A stretch of 64,000 nucleotides of DNA, taken from assembly GCF_905115235.1 (NCBI RefSeq), contig NC_051851.1, positions 51,409,240 through 51,473,239 of the forward strand, written 5' to 3'. Shown one piece after another: positions 1 through 10,235 of this stretch. Position 1 is the stretch's first letter. The number at the start of each line of letters is the position of its first letter. The notes under the pieces are model-generated. The model did not search any database. It had not been told where the DNA came from and was given only the letters and a program-made list of their open reading frames with translations. The position numbers were made by a program, and so were the translations under genes. Origin of the DNA: Hermetia illucens. Its lineage: Eukaryota > Arthropoda > Insecta > Diptera > Stratiomyidae.

Positions 1-260
1 ATCATTGACCTTCTTCGAACTATTGTGGAGCAATGTACGGTCTTGGGATGCCCACTTCACCTGAGCTCCATCGAGTGTATGGGGAGTATTTTACGCGTTT
101 CACTATGCTAATGATATGCTTACTTTCTTACCGAGTCGTGAACATTGGCCAATTCCATTGTATTTAGAGAAAGAGAAGGAAGGTCGGACTGAAGATAAAC
201 ACAAACAAAACCGGTCTGATGGGTCAGCGTACCTTTCTCATTTGCATAAGTGAGTATTAA
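1..260 (+). mobile_element. LINE reverse-transcriptase fragment (RTE-superfamily-like, second family)
   Basis: A decayed piece of reverse transcriptase runs in from the window edge. The first 40 bases read like the conserved 'LLRTIVEQC' block that precedes the first aspartate motif. Around 100-220 there is a 'YANDML' catalytic-box remnant (normally YADD) and 'KVGLKINTNKT', the usual segment after the palm. Frames change between these blocks and sequence is missing between them, so the copy is dead. The same family appears at 11893-13160, about 6400-6600, 21540-21840 and 56640-57120. Clade assignment is from motif memory only. Confidence 0.55.
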
Positions 261-282
261 GGACGTCAAGTAAGCTATATAT

Positions 283-425
283 CGTTTGTTTTCAAAATTT
301 TCCAAACCAAATTCAGAATTTTTCAAATGAATTCCAAATTAAGTTCAAATTCAGGCTTTTTCATTTCAAAGTCAGAATTTTCCATTTAATATTCAGAATT
401 TTCCATTTAAAATTCAGAATTTTCT
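283..425. repeat. short degenerate AT-rich tandem repeat
   Basis: A unit of about 22 bases, core ATTCAGAATTTTCCATTTAA, is repeated about three times between 364 and 425. Weaker related units lie back to about 283. It looks like a local slippage-type repeat; no coding or regulatory role is visible. From 426 to 885 I see nothing I can identify. Confidence 0.5.
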
Positions 426-885
426 CAATATTTTGCTATAAAGTTATATACCAACATTTTCTCACTGGCTAAGGATGGTGTTGGAAAACTACGTGATATC
501 ATAGTTTATTTACCATGCGTTCAATCTTGACGCCGGGAATCGATTTGTGGGTCCATAGACCTTTTCTTTCCTTACTTATCGTTGTGGTCACCTATTCCAC
601 GATTTCTTCCTTTCGTTATAGTGTCGAATAGATATATAGGTCTGCTTTAGGACACTACACTAAACGTTTTCTTATTTCAAGCAGGATCTCATCCACCAAG
701 CATGATTTAAACAACTCGAGCCTCAACTTAATAGCCTGCTTAAGGGCTTTGTTTAGTATACCAAAGAGGCCCGGTACTTTTTTGTCTCCCAGCCTACTGT
801 AAATTCGGAGCAGATTTCGCATTTACTGGCGGTGTTCCAGTCATATCTAAATACCTCTGAAGATTGCTATTGCAACACATTATTG

Positions 886-1287
886 TTAGAGTTTGTATGA
901 GGCTCCATTACTGCGGGACAAGCAGGGAACTGGAGCTAATCTGCCATCCTCTGAGAGTGATATGCCTCTCTTTGAGAGTGGTATGTGGTTCTCCAGAAGC
1001 TTAGCTTCTCGTCGACTAAGACCGTTTGTGAGTGATGATAGCGACATTAAGTACGGGGCGACCCTACTATTAACAAAACGCCATGGATCTAGATTAGAGA
1101 GTCGAAAAATATCTTCCCCAATTCTCTGTGCTTTGCAAACCGTGCCCGTTGGATACTTTGCAGTCGGGGATAACTGATTATATTTAAACGGAGCCTTACT
1201 AATACCTAGCCTCCTCAGTGAGTAAATTTGACCTGACTGTGCTACGGATCTCCTAACCCCACATTCGTGCAAATCATATGAGTACAC
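886..1287 (-). CDS. unrecognised open reading frame, 133 codons
   Basis: An uninterrupted 133-codon frame on the minus strand, starting MYSYDLHECGVRRS and ending NGASYKL. It is one of the longest open stretches in the window outside the LINEs. I recognise no domain. No clear signal peptide or membrane segment is visible, there is no obvious splice context, and a 94-codon frame is also open on the opposite strand. It lies just upstream of a LOA-like LINE and could be the remnant of another transposable element rather than a host gene. Confidence that it is a working gene is low. Confidence 0.2.
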   Translation of the reverse strand: MYSYDLHECGVRRSVAQSGQIYSLRRLGISKAPFKYNQLSPTAKYPTGTVCKAQRIGEDIFRLSNLDPWRFVNSRVAPYLMSLSSLTNGLSRREAKLLENHIPLSKRGISLSEDGRLAPVPCLSRSNGASYKL

Positions 1288-1499
1288 AAACGAACATGAA
1301 GAAAAACTGAAAATAAGAAAGCAGGACCCCGTACCTCATATAAACTGGCCAATCAAACGGGGCATATCTTTGAAGCACTGACAACCAAAAACGGGTTGGG
1401 GCGTCAAGTAATGGAGTCAAGGTCAACTTTGGCATACTACGAGGACTACTACCAACAAAAATCACTACTCAAAACGTAGGGACAAAGAAAAATCAAAGA

Positions 1500-4330
1500 G
1501 TTCAGCATATTAGACGTCAGGAAGGAGACAGGACTTAGTAACGCAGGTGATGAGGGAAGGTCTGAAAAAAGCAGTGGCCGTTAAGAAGGCTCAAGACAGA
1601 CCTAAACCATCATTAACTGAGCCAAGAAATGGGGAACAGCGGAGATAAACACATATCAAGGGAATGCTCTAAAAGTCCAAACCTTAAGGCAGGATCCAGG
1701 AAGCCTGCCATTAGATATGAGGGAAAAGTCGAGGACAGACACTTCGGAGGAGACATCGGATGGAAAAACTACCGTTATCCGCGAAGGAATCTCAGAAGCA
1801 TAGCGGCTGAAAGGACTGGATCAAGCAGTGAAGTGGACCTGCTGTCCAGTGAAGAGGAGAAGCTTCACGACCTGCATCTTCTAGGGCTTAGGATTGAAAG
1901 CAGCTTGTAAGATAGCGCCATGTCGGAGGAGTTGGGTAATATTCCGACAGTGTAGAAGAGCTCCAAACACTAACAAAGTCAATGTTCAGCAAAAGCTGCA
2001 TCTACAGTAATTATAATGGCAGGTTCTAAGGATAAGATTGGAATAGTATTGACTCAGGAGTCTTGGGTGCACTGAGGAAAAATTCACGGTCTGGAAGGAG
2101 GAAGTATGCAAGTAATTTGGGACTCCTTGCGAAAAACCAAGAGTTTGCATCATTCTTAAACATAATTATATATGTATATATATGTTTTTGAGTATTCCTG
2201 ATCGGAGAACTTATAGCTGTACAACTCTCAGGAACGCGGGGGGAGAACTCGAGAGACAGTCATGGCATCGGACTACTTCCTAGGAAACGACATCCGGATC
2301 CAACCAGAGCGAGTCGCTAGACTGACGAGGTTCTACGAGCTATCACTTCTGCGATGCCAACGCCCATCACGAAGACTAGGGAAGCAGCGACAGGAAGCGA
2401 AGAGGTGAGTACCGTCTTCAATTTATTCTTACCAATAAGTTAGAAATATATAAGGGAACACTCCAACGTGACCAGCACTAGACATAAATCTAGGGAATAC
2501 TATGATGAACGGGCTAGTCAAGAAATGGACGGCGTCGGATAAGCCGAGAGAACGGATTGGGACTACTATATAACGCACCTGGCAACAACGTTGCATAGCT
2601 CCAAATGGACGGTGATATCAGGATCCATTGAACTAGAACCGAAAACAACAATGGGAAATCGTGATTGACGCATATTAGGCTAGTTGCCTGGCCCAGACAG
2701 TTAAGGTATCAAGGGATATATTTTGGCCAAATAGGAACCTAGCCAACTGGGAAAAATAAACCGGAGACTGGCCGAGATAGAAAAATGCACTGACTGCATA
2801 TGACAAGGCAACACAGAAAAACCGCCGATATTATCCCGAGTAAATGGAGTTTCCCCAGTAAAAAGGATCCTTTTCACCGTAAATTGTTCAGACAAATTTG
2901 CCTAACATCGTTCGTACTCAAAGCGGTGGAAAAGGTCATAGACAACTATATTAGAACCAAACTTTTAGTGCGTGATTCCTTACAGCCATGTCAACACGCT
3001 TACCGTGCAGGATAGATAGTCAAACGAGGCTGCCCAGTATCAGCTAACGGATATATTACGGGATGCCATAAATACAAAAGAAATAACACTGTTTCCGTTT
3101 TTAGACATCGAAGGAGCATTCGATTGCGCACAGGGATACAAGATGCCTTGATCCACAAAGGAGTCGGAAACACCCTGGCTTTCTGAATAGACAAAATGTT
3201 AGAGAGTACGTAGATAGAAGTACCGACAGGTACAAATTCTATTGTCAACGGTGTCCGCAGGGCGGGGTACCATCACCCACTTATGTGGAGTAGGTATTAT
3301 CACCCACTTATCTGGAGTATGGTAGTGGATGAACTATTAGAAGAGCTAACAAACATAATACAATACAGATCCAGGGTTGCGCTGACGACATTATTTTAAT
3401 TTGTAGGGGCAAATATAATGGTACCATATGTAGCGTGTCGGGGTGATTGGCCCAAGGAAACGGTACTTTGAACCAATGGGTAAGCAAATCAGCATATTCT
3501 AGGCGGAAATATACGCCGTAGACAAATGTGTTCCTTCAACCTCTGAAGGAACAATTTTGGGCAGAACACATTTTGGCTGAGAGACAAGAGGCGATCAAGG
3601 TGAACCAGGTGAACTCTAAACTGGTATGGGGATGCCTTAAGAGACTGAACACGCTCGGCTCGCATAATGAGGTCTGGGTACTCCGAGTTCCAGGCCATGT
3701 TGGGTTAGAAGGCAATCAGGCAGCACTCGGCCAGGAAGGGAGGAACGACGCCTTTGCACGGATCAGAACCCTTCTGTGGCTATGGCATTGCCTATGACAA
3801 ATCGGTCACAGGTCTCACTTTTCCACCTTTCTACCAAATTTCAATAGGACCAAATTTCTGAGATAATAGGTATGACAGACAGATGGGGGAGCAGACAGAT
3901 AGTAAGCCGACTTTAATAAGGTTTTGTTTTATACAAAACCATAAAAAATGAAGATGAAGGCTGAGGGAAATATCCTGGGTGAGCTTACCAGGAATGGAGC
4001 AATCCAGAGAGGGGATAGGAATCCAAGCGTACAAAAGAATGCTTAAACCTCACCAAGAAGAGTCTCCGGATTACAGTAGGAGTACGCACTGTTCATTGCC
4101 TTCTAAACTACCTCCTGAGGAAGCTAGGAATATCTACAAACATTGCCTGCAGGTTACTTATGGAGTATGATGAAGCCTCTATACTTGTTCTGGGACAGTG
4201 TCTCTCACTTGTGAAAAGTAAAGGGCGTAGAGGCACCTGGGAGAATACTTAATACCAGAAGCCAAGTTGAAACACTTCGAACTATTAAAATTCCTACCGG
4301 TTATAGGCTTGCTTGACATACTATACTATA
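1500..4330 (+). mobile_element. LOA-like LINE, decayed, ORF1 tail to post-RNase H region
   Basis: Read on the plus strand, parts occur in the order expected for a LOA-type LINE. About 1629-1910 is an open ORF1-like tail. About 1985-2150 is the start of an apurinic endonuclease (KAAST, LTQESWV, GKIHGLE). About 2345-2460 is a later endonuclease block (CDANAHHEDSGSSD). About 2800-3015 is reverse transcriptase (CLTSFVLKAVEKVIDNYIR, QHAYRAG). About 3110 has an FLDIEGAFD-like block in shifted frame. About 3630-3740 is RNase H (VPGHVGLEGNQAA). About 4050-4250 is the cysteine/histidine tail. Long pieces of endonuclease and palm are missing and many stops and shifts interrupt it, so it is dead. Related copies lie at 14402-15650, 19200-19880, 32770-33090 and 42960-43500. 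Confidence 0.7.
3830..3950 (+). repeat. hairpin-ended dispersed repeat, 3' part, inside a LINE
   Basis: This contains the family's signature 3' end: a GACAGACAGA tract, then 'CGACTTTAATAAGGTTTTG', then a terminal hairpin (AAGGTTTTG paired with CAAAACC) and a short A run. It sits between the RNase H and tail parts of the surrounding LOA-like LINE, so it probably inserted there. Other copies are at 13440-13695, 26620-26992, 40164-40735, 49830-50095 and 56300-56566. Confidence 0.6.
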
Positions 4331-4379
4331 AGTAATATGATGGTGCACTATTATTGGTTAAAGGGTTACAATTGTTCTT

Positions 4380-4880
4380 TTAGGTGTCTAAACCCTCTTT
4401 TCCATCGCTAAACATGCACTTGGGATCCTTGTTACTTTCCCGGGCAATGCGACTATTTCCTTTACAGTGGATGCCTTCCGTAAGTCGTATAGTTCGAACT
4501 GCTTTGCTGAGGTAGTGCAGATTTCTGTCTTAGGAGTGAAAAAGTATAAGATCGCACCGCAGTACTCTCATCCAGTAAATTTTTGACTTGGCTGTGGAAG
4601 CTTTGGCTTTATTATCTTCGAACCTTTTCACATTTGGTTTTTCTCGAATCTTGTTGATACTTCCCAGTGTATGAGCTCAGGGGTAGCTTCCACCCTTTTT
4701 AGTATGTCTGTGTAGGACATAGTATCAGTGCTAGAGATGATGATCGCCCGGGGGCGGATATTCGGTTTTTGCTTCTTCCTTTTAGTTTTCTTTTTTGGCT
4801 CAACCTTAGTCCAACCGCCACGTACTTTTTTATTGAACATGAGCTTCCTTGCCAACGCTAACGCTTTAGGCATTATTTCC
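4380..4880 (-). mobile_element. LINE ORF1 (gag-like) fragment, R1/Jockey type
   Basis: On the minus strand 4628-4873 encodes an 81-codon frame with a lysine-rich tract (KKKTKRKKQKPN), then PRAIII and SYTDILKRVEA. That layout is typical of ORF1 proteins of R1/Jockey-type LINEs, just before the RNA-binding zinc knuckles. Further downstream on the same strand a matching 'FELYDLRKASTVKEIVAL' block appears in another frame. No ORF2 follows. It is a truncated dead fragment. Confidence 0.55.
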
Positions 4881-4899
4881 CCGCCAACCGGGATTTCGG

Positions 4900-5010
4900 T
4901 CCCCTATCTGAAAATCGGTCAGAATTTTTATCAACAGGTTTTTTTCCAGAGTGACCTCTATCCCTGTTTCCGCAGATTTCAGGATGTTTTAACAAAACCT
5001 TAAAAATCTA
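4900..5010 (+). repeat. possible 3' end of the hairpin-ended repeat
   Basis: The sequence ends 'GATGTTTTAACAAAACCTTAAAAAT', which resembles the conserved terminal hairpin and 'CCTTAAAAA' end of the dispersed family, but the GACAGACAGA tract is absent. Assignment rests on about 25 bases. From 5011 to 5160 nothing else is recognisable. Confidence 0.3.
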
Positions 5011-5162
5011 CCCATCATCATCTATGCGCTTCGTAAGGGTCCAAATGCAGAGTTCAAAATATATAGCAGGATTTATTCATTTCCGCTGTCTCCATGAAAA
5101 TTTCTTATATGCATATATGTATATTGTAGAATGGGATGCACCACACTAACTGACTTGTGGGT

Positions 5163-5358
5163 AACGACCTCGATAACAATGATAAATTTTATTAATATTA
5201 CATTGTTAGGAGTGTGAGTACCATTACCCATAATGGGTTTTAAGCCAATGATTTTCGAGTTCCGTCAGTCGTAGAGACATCATCTTTCAGTGAAATACAA
5301 ATTCTGAACAAACTATTTACTCGGATTTACCACAAACAAGGTTGTCTTTTGTAAGAAT
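5163..5358 (+). promoter_or_regulatory. duplicated promoter/5' leader of the DUF1091 pseudogene
   Basis: This stretch aligns with 19888-20069 upstream of the intact sister gene. Both begin 'CCTCGATAA..ATGATAAATT', share a 'GGTTTTAAGCCAATGATTTT' / 'GTTTCGGGCCAATAATTTTT' block, and share 'CTTTCAGTGAAAT.CAAATTCTGAACAA' just before the start codon. The TCAGTG inside the last block fits an arthropod initiator, so transcription may begin near 5290. Conservation shows the promoter was duplicated with the gene; whether it is still active is unknown. Confidence 0.45.
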
Positions 5359-6399
5359 ATGAACAATACTAATCTATATCAAGGACTTTTATTGGCTGCC
5401 TGTATCTTTATAGTTGCTGCCGATGTAAGGAAATCGTAGCTTCGAACTATTTTTATCAAATCATTCATAATAGTAATTTCTCACAGACCAGGAATAAATT
5501 AAGGTTGACTAGGATCGCTTGCCGAGTTTGTGAATGCGGAAAGGCTGATATTAAACGTGCAGGATTAAAGCAATGAGCAGGTCTAGGACGGCGATTTTTG
5601 ATGAAGCTTTTCTGATGCGTCCTTTCGACGATGTATTAGTAAGTGCGTTTCGTTTGTAATAAATTTAGTTACATATGAAGTTCTTTCGTGAACTTGGGAA
5701 CTTTCATGTGTCCGGTTAGAGTAAACACTGCTATGTTATTGTGTTTCCCAAGCGCAAGGGACCAAAAGCAATTGTACAAAAGTTTTGCTAATTTCACAAA
5801 ATATAGGGCGAAGTAGCGTGGTGCTTGAAATTTCCTGTAGAATCTTGAGAAATGGAGGCTTCAAGAGCGCACTGCTTCTGGGCTGGGTCTTATGAAGTAT
5901 AAGTTGCAAGTGTAAAAACTGTTTTTCTCTCCATATGATAGATATCGTAAAATTCGCACTAATTCTTGGCTGTTGAATGAGAAAGAAATTATTTAGCATT
6001 GACGATTCCGAAATTTTCCACTAACTCGGCTGAAGATCATGGGTTTGAGCAAGATAAGATTGTGGGATCCTCTCTTCTGCATTCCCCCTCCCTTTATGGG
6101 CACCTATAATTTTCACGGTCTGGTTGTTTGATTTCAACTGACTGAGACTACATCACTATCCACAGTAGATTGAAGATTTGCCTTCTGAATATGCTTAATA
6201 AAAGGCGGAGTAACATCTGTACCGAAAAAAACCATTACTTGATGCTTGCTTACTTTTACTCATAACCCATCTGTCCCTTCTTAGAGGGGGTAGAGAGCCA
6301 ACCCAGATCACTTTCGAAGAGCCGGTTTTCGTTTAGGAAAGGGGGACCTCGCTGATTGTATAACCGATAACTTGAACACAACGCAATTTTTTAGTGAAT

Positions 6400-6600
6400 G
6401 CTGCAGGCCCATCAGAGTTTTTTCTGCTGACGGAAGCCACGAACTCGAAGTTATTCGATGCACTAATACCGCAAAATGTACATTCGTTATCCTCAATCTG
6501 GAAATGCAATTAGCTTAACACACACATCAAATTAAGGCAATTTCTCATCATTCTGCTTAATGGGCTATTATATCTGCCTTCTCAAAGATCTTGGGAGATC
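6400..6600 (+). mobile_element. short LINE fragment in intron 2 of the pseudogene
   Basis: The plus strand reads 'LFDALIPQNVHSLSSIWKCN' and then 'LNTHIKLRQF'. This resembles the thumb segment of the second RTE-like LINE family, and 21680-21790 has an equivalent 'IWKCK.LNIDINLEQ' block. Only about 60 codons are recognisable. From 5640 to 6400 and from 6600 to 7090 I see no identifiable feature. Confidence 0.4.
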
Positions 6601-7091
6601 TAAAACATGCTCCCACATAACAAGCCATAAGAAGCTTACAAGTCCTGTACAATTACAGACATGATAATTTTCGTTGGTAGGTCAGTCGTGAAAAGGCGAG
6701 CGGGATCAGCGCTTTTTCAGCAAATCAACCCGAAACTGGCCCACCCCTTTGGTAGAATGACGACCATGTAATTGGAGGTTACACCAGTCACTACCTAAAC
6801 TGGATAATGTGAATGACAGGCCATATGAATATTTTTGGTAACCTGTAAAATAGGAAGGTAGGTAGGTGTAAGTGGCCGCTCCAAGGAGTCCAATTAGTGG
6901 TGTGATGTTACAAACTCTTAATTCCGGGACAACTGCATCAAAAGTTTAAGCTAAATTCTCCACGGCATGACGCTTTGGAGACGACTTTGAATGATATTTC
7001 CGAAGCGCTGACCCTTGAATTCAATTCGTCTGTCGTGCCAATGTTACCAAATCGAGCACTGAAGAGTTTACTGTTGGTAATTTTGTAATTT

Positions 7092-7335
7092 GTGTCCGGA
7101 TGACTCAAGTGGTTCAAGCGCTGGGCTGTTGTAGCGGATGGTCTCGCTTCAAATTTCACTGGTGGCAGAGGGATTTGTTATCGTGATTGGATGTAGAATA
7201 CCAGTCGACTCAGCTGTGAATGAGTATTTGAGTCAAATCAGAGTAATAATCTCGGGCGAGCACAATGCTGACCACATTGCATTCTACAGTATACTGTAGT
7301 GTACCGTTATAGTCTGGAATGAAATGCTCTATTAT
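7092..7335 (+). mobile_element. tRNA-derived SINE, 3' part deleted
   Basis: It starts GTGTCCGGATGACTCAAGTGG, contains a polymerase III B-box-like 'GCTTCAAATTTC', and continues with the family body (CCAGTCGACTCAGCTGTGAA, GCTGACCACATTGC). It stops at 'GAATGAAATGCTCT' and passes straight into ATTATTAATT, so about 45 bases before the tail are missing. TAATTTG occurs at both flanks (about 7086 and 7330) and may be a 7-bp target duplication. Confidence 0.75.
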
Positions 7336-7559
7336 TAATTTGACCGAGCTTTCTCCATTCGTTCTACTGAAAAGGTTGGATACCGCCACTACAGAGAGAT
7401 TTAGACTGAAAAGTATTCAACTATATCTGAGAAGTATTTCTGGTCGGACAGTCTCTAGTTCTCGATCTTAAAAGTCCCACTCTCGGTTAGTCGAGTCAAA
7501 TCAAGGACCTCCTCCCAACCGTCGTAGTTTTCCGAATCGGTGAAATGGCAATATATTAA

Positions 7560-8060
7560 GCAAATTTTATTGAGGTTTTTTTGGATTATCTACAACGGCC
7601 TTGGTCCTTTAGATGCCATTCCACCCCATAATGCTGCGACCACCGTGTTTAACTGTTGGCTCAATATAACCATCTTCTAAGGCAGTGCCCCCTCTTCTTC
7701 ACACCAAAAGCGGGCAACCGTTTTTCAGGGCTTTTCTGTCTTATTAGCAAAGTCTTGAGGATATTCAAGTCACCTTTAATATTTCTTTTCTTATGATATA
7801 GGCCCTATATCCCTTTCGTTTCAAAATTCTTTGCAATAGATGCTGCAATTGTTTTGGAGTTGTTCCTTATGTCCGTTAAAATCTGCTGTTTTGTTCGCTC
7901 TGACTAGATTTCCTATGATCAATCGCCCCGTACTTTGCGAGATTTTTTTTTATCACGTAATAGACACTGGACTTTGGCTATTTCCTTATTATAATATTTA
8001 ATGATCAGCTTTTTTAAGTCGCAAGGCAACTACTTAGTGTTTATTTTCGGCTCTTGCAAC
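7560..8060 (-). mobile_element. Tc1-like DNA transposon remnant
   Basis: On the minus strand near 7610-7645 it encodes KHGGRSIMGWNG, the degraded form of the 'KHGGGSVMVWG' block around the second catalytic aspartate of Tc1 transposases, followed by a GIKGPRPLY-like segment. Further 5' (about 7800-7960, minus) 'SQSTGRLIIGNLVRANKTADF' matches the second helix-turn-helix region. Stops and shifts separate the parts, and I cannot identify inverted ends. It is a dead internal remnant. Confidence 0.6.
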
Positions 8061-8088
8061 GAATTAACCTCTGTTAATTGTTAACAAT

Positions 8089-8890
8089 GTGTCCAGCACG
8101 AAGTGTCCACCACATCACAAGAAAAATTATTCATACTATTCAGTAGGTAGCGTATCCAGCACTGAACACAGAAGAATTCGTCCATACATTTACCATAAGA
8201 GTATTCATACTATCCAGCAGCAGGCGTTCCGTATCCAGCACGTAGCGGATCAGACAAGACATCGGTACAAGGCAAGAAGACTCGTCCGCTGTCTTGAATT
8301 TGTATCGTGGAAGAAATCATGGCGCAAGTACATCGTTCCGGGCATTCCAGTGGGACTTCGTGCTAGTATTTCGCTTTTTCTTCAATGATTTCTTAAATGG
8401 AAACTAATGAAAAAGAAATGCATGTAAAATAAGTATGTCTTTCATCGATAAATACCGTTCTTTCTGCATGATATTGTAACCATCCATTTATTTGATAAAG
8501 CCCATGACAACAATACTTTTTTCGCGAAATTACAAATCAAATAGATGTTCGCATTGCACTCTACACATGAAACCACTTTATATTTGCAAAAATTATATTT
8601 GATTTCTTGAGAGGTACATTTTGATATAGATTGGCCTCCCATAGAAAAATTTCTAGAAAAACTTATTCGCATGTCTATGCTTCCTTGCTTCGGGCTTTTC
8701 AATTTAAAAAAATAAAATATTTTTTGCAAGAATTTATATGTGTGCCGTGCAGTGTCTGTGCTGCTAACAAATTTGAATACTCGTATAGTGAATGTATGGA
8801 AGAATTCTTTTGTGTCTGACACGCTTTGTGCTAGACACACTATCTACAGGATTGGCCTGTGCTGTATTGGACACGCTTTATGCTGGACAC
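8089..8890. mobile_element. possible DNA element with inverted ends, about 0.8 kb
   Basis: The left end GTGTCCAGCACGAAGTGTCC (8089-8108) is nearly the reverse complement of 8868-8890, which ends in TGCTGGACAC. Similar words recur inside both ends ('CGTATCCAGCAC' near 8240 and 'GACACGCTTTGTGCTAGACA' near 8817), giving subterminal repeats. An open frame of 99 codons at 8092-8388 shows no known domain. I could not find a convincing target-site duplication. It may be a MITE-like element or decayed transposon ends. Confidence 0.4.
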
Positions 8891-9042
8891 GTACCGCTAG
8901 CTTCTGATAAGTATGAATACGAGGATATTGAATATATTGTGAAGAAAATCACTTTGTGAAAATTATGTGTGGCGTCGATGTAAATCGTAGTAATGATAAT
9001 TAACCAGGATACCAAAATTGTATAACAGTAGGGTGAATAATT

Positions 9043-9172
9043 AATAATAATAATAATAATCATTGGCACAATAATCCATATTGGATTAGGGCCTTGAATT
9101 GTGTTAGAGTAGTTCAGTCAAGACCGTAACGGTACACTACAGTACACTGTAGGAGGCAATGTGGTCAGCATT
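9043..9172 (-). mobile_element. 5'-truncated SINE beside an RTE copy
   Basis: This is the 3' half of the tRNA-derived SINE in reverse orientation. From its (ATT)n tail at about 9043 it runs through the conserved 'TTGTGCCAATG'-type end and the 'CGGTACACTACAGTACACTG' block to the 'CAATGCTGACCACATTGCC' block at 9172. GGTGAATAATT occurs just before the tail (9032-9042) and again right after the truncated 5' end (9173-9183), so it has a target duplication. Confidence 0.75.
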
Positions 9173-9183
9173 GGTGAATAATT

Positions 9184-9857
9184 CATCATCATTAACGGCG
9201 CAACAACCGGTATCCGGTCTAGGCCTGCCTTAATAAGGAACTCGACACATCCCGGTTTTGCGCCGAGGTCCACCAATTCGATATCCCTAAAAGCTGTCTG
9301 GCGTCCTGGCCCACGCCATCGCTCCATCTTAGGCAGGGTCTACCTCGTCTTCTTTTCCTACCATAGATATTGCCCTTATAGACTTTCCGGGTGGGATCAT
9401 CTTCATCCATACGGATTAAGTGACCCGCCCACCGCAACCTATTGAGCCGGATTTTATCCACAACCGGACGGTCATGGTATCGCTCATAGATTTCGTCATT
9501 GTGTAGGCTACGGAATCGTCCATCCTCATGTAGGGGGCCAAAAATTCTTCAGAGGATTCTTCTCTCGAACGCGGCCAAGAGTTCGCAATTTTTCTTGCTA
9601 AGAACCCAAGTTTCCGAGGAATACATGAGGACTGCCAAGATCATAGTCTTGTACAGTAAGAGCTTTGACCCTATGGTGAGACGTTTCGAGCGGAACAGTC
9701 TTTGTAAGCTGAAATAGGCTCTGTTGGCTGACAACAACCGTGCGCGGATTTCATCATCGTAGTTGTTATCGGTTGTGATTTTCGACCCTAGATAGGAGAA
9801 ATTGTCGACGGTCTCAAAGTTGTATTCTCCTATCCTTATTCTTGTTCGTATTTGTGT
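9184..9857 (-). mobile_element. 5'-truncated RTE LINE
   Basis: On the minus strand this encodes the last part of an RTE ORF2: FETVDNFSYLGS-type text near 9800, then a block ANRAYFSLQRLFRSKRLTIG, SSETWVLSKKNCELLAAFE, and MDKIRLNRLRWAGHLIRMDE. It ends in the family 3' terminus 'GGTTGTTGCGCCGTTAATGATG'. It shares that sequence with the longer copy at 34419-36026. GGTGAATAATT lies on both sides (9173-9183 and 9860-9870). It is 5' truncated, as usual for target-primed insertion. Confidence 0.85.
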
Positions 9858-10182
9858 TTGGTGAATAATTAGCTAGGATAATTTTAAACAGATGACTCTA
9901 ATGCCAGCAAGGAGCTCTTCTCAAAGGCGTAAAGTAGTTTTCTAGTAAAGTCTTCGCATGCCTTTCTGGATTGTTCCACGGGGTATAAAAGGGCCGGAAG
10001 TCCCCCCCGGAGTCAGTGAAGTTTCAAAGGTACGCGTAAACGTGTCGGTTATAAATAAAATTTTTCTTAACATTTCTATGTAATATAAAATTAATAAAAT
10101 ATTAATAACGGTGGAAAACACATAATAAATTATTTTATATAACTGAGACTTGCTTTTTATATTCGCTAGTGATATTTATTAA

Positions 10183-10235
10183 TCTTTCAAATCCCGATAT
10201 TTCGGGAACCACTTGTTCCCTTCATCAGTGCTAAC
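10183..10235 (-). ncRNA. hammerhead-ribozyme-like motif, probably from a Penelope-like element
   Basis: On the minus strand CTGATGA (10222-10228) is followed by one A, a perfect 6-bp stem (GGGAAC / GTTCCC, 10204-10220, loop of five), GAAA (10200-10203), and then ATATCGGGAT (10191-10200), a damaged form of the self-complementary ATATCGATAT in the second copy. This is the order of the hammerhead core: CUGANGA, stem II, GAAA, short stem III. Such short-stem-III hammerheads are known from Penelope-like retroelements. Stem I looks weak here and the extra A before stem II is irregular, so activity is doubtful. Confidence 0.5.
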
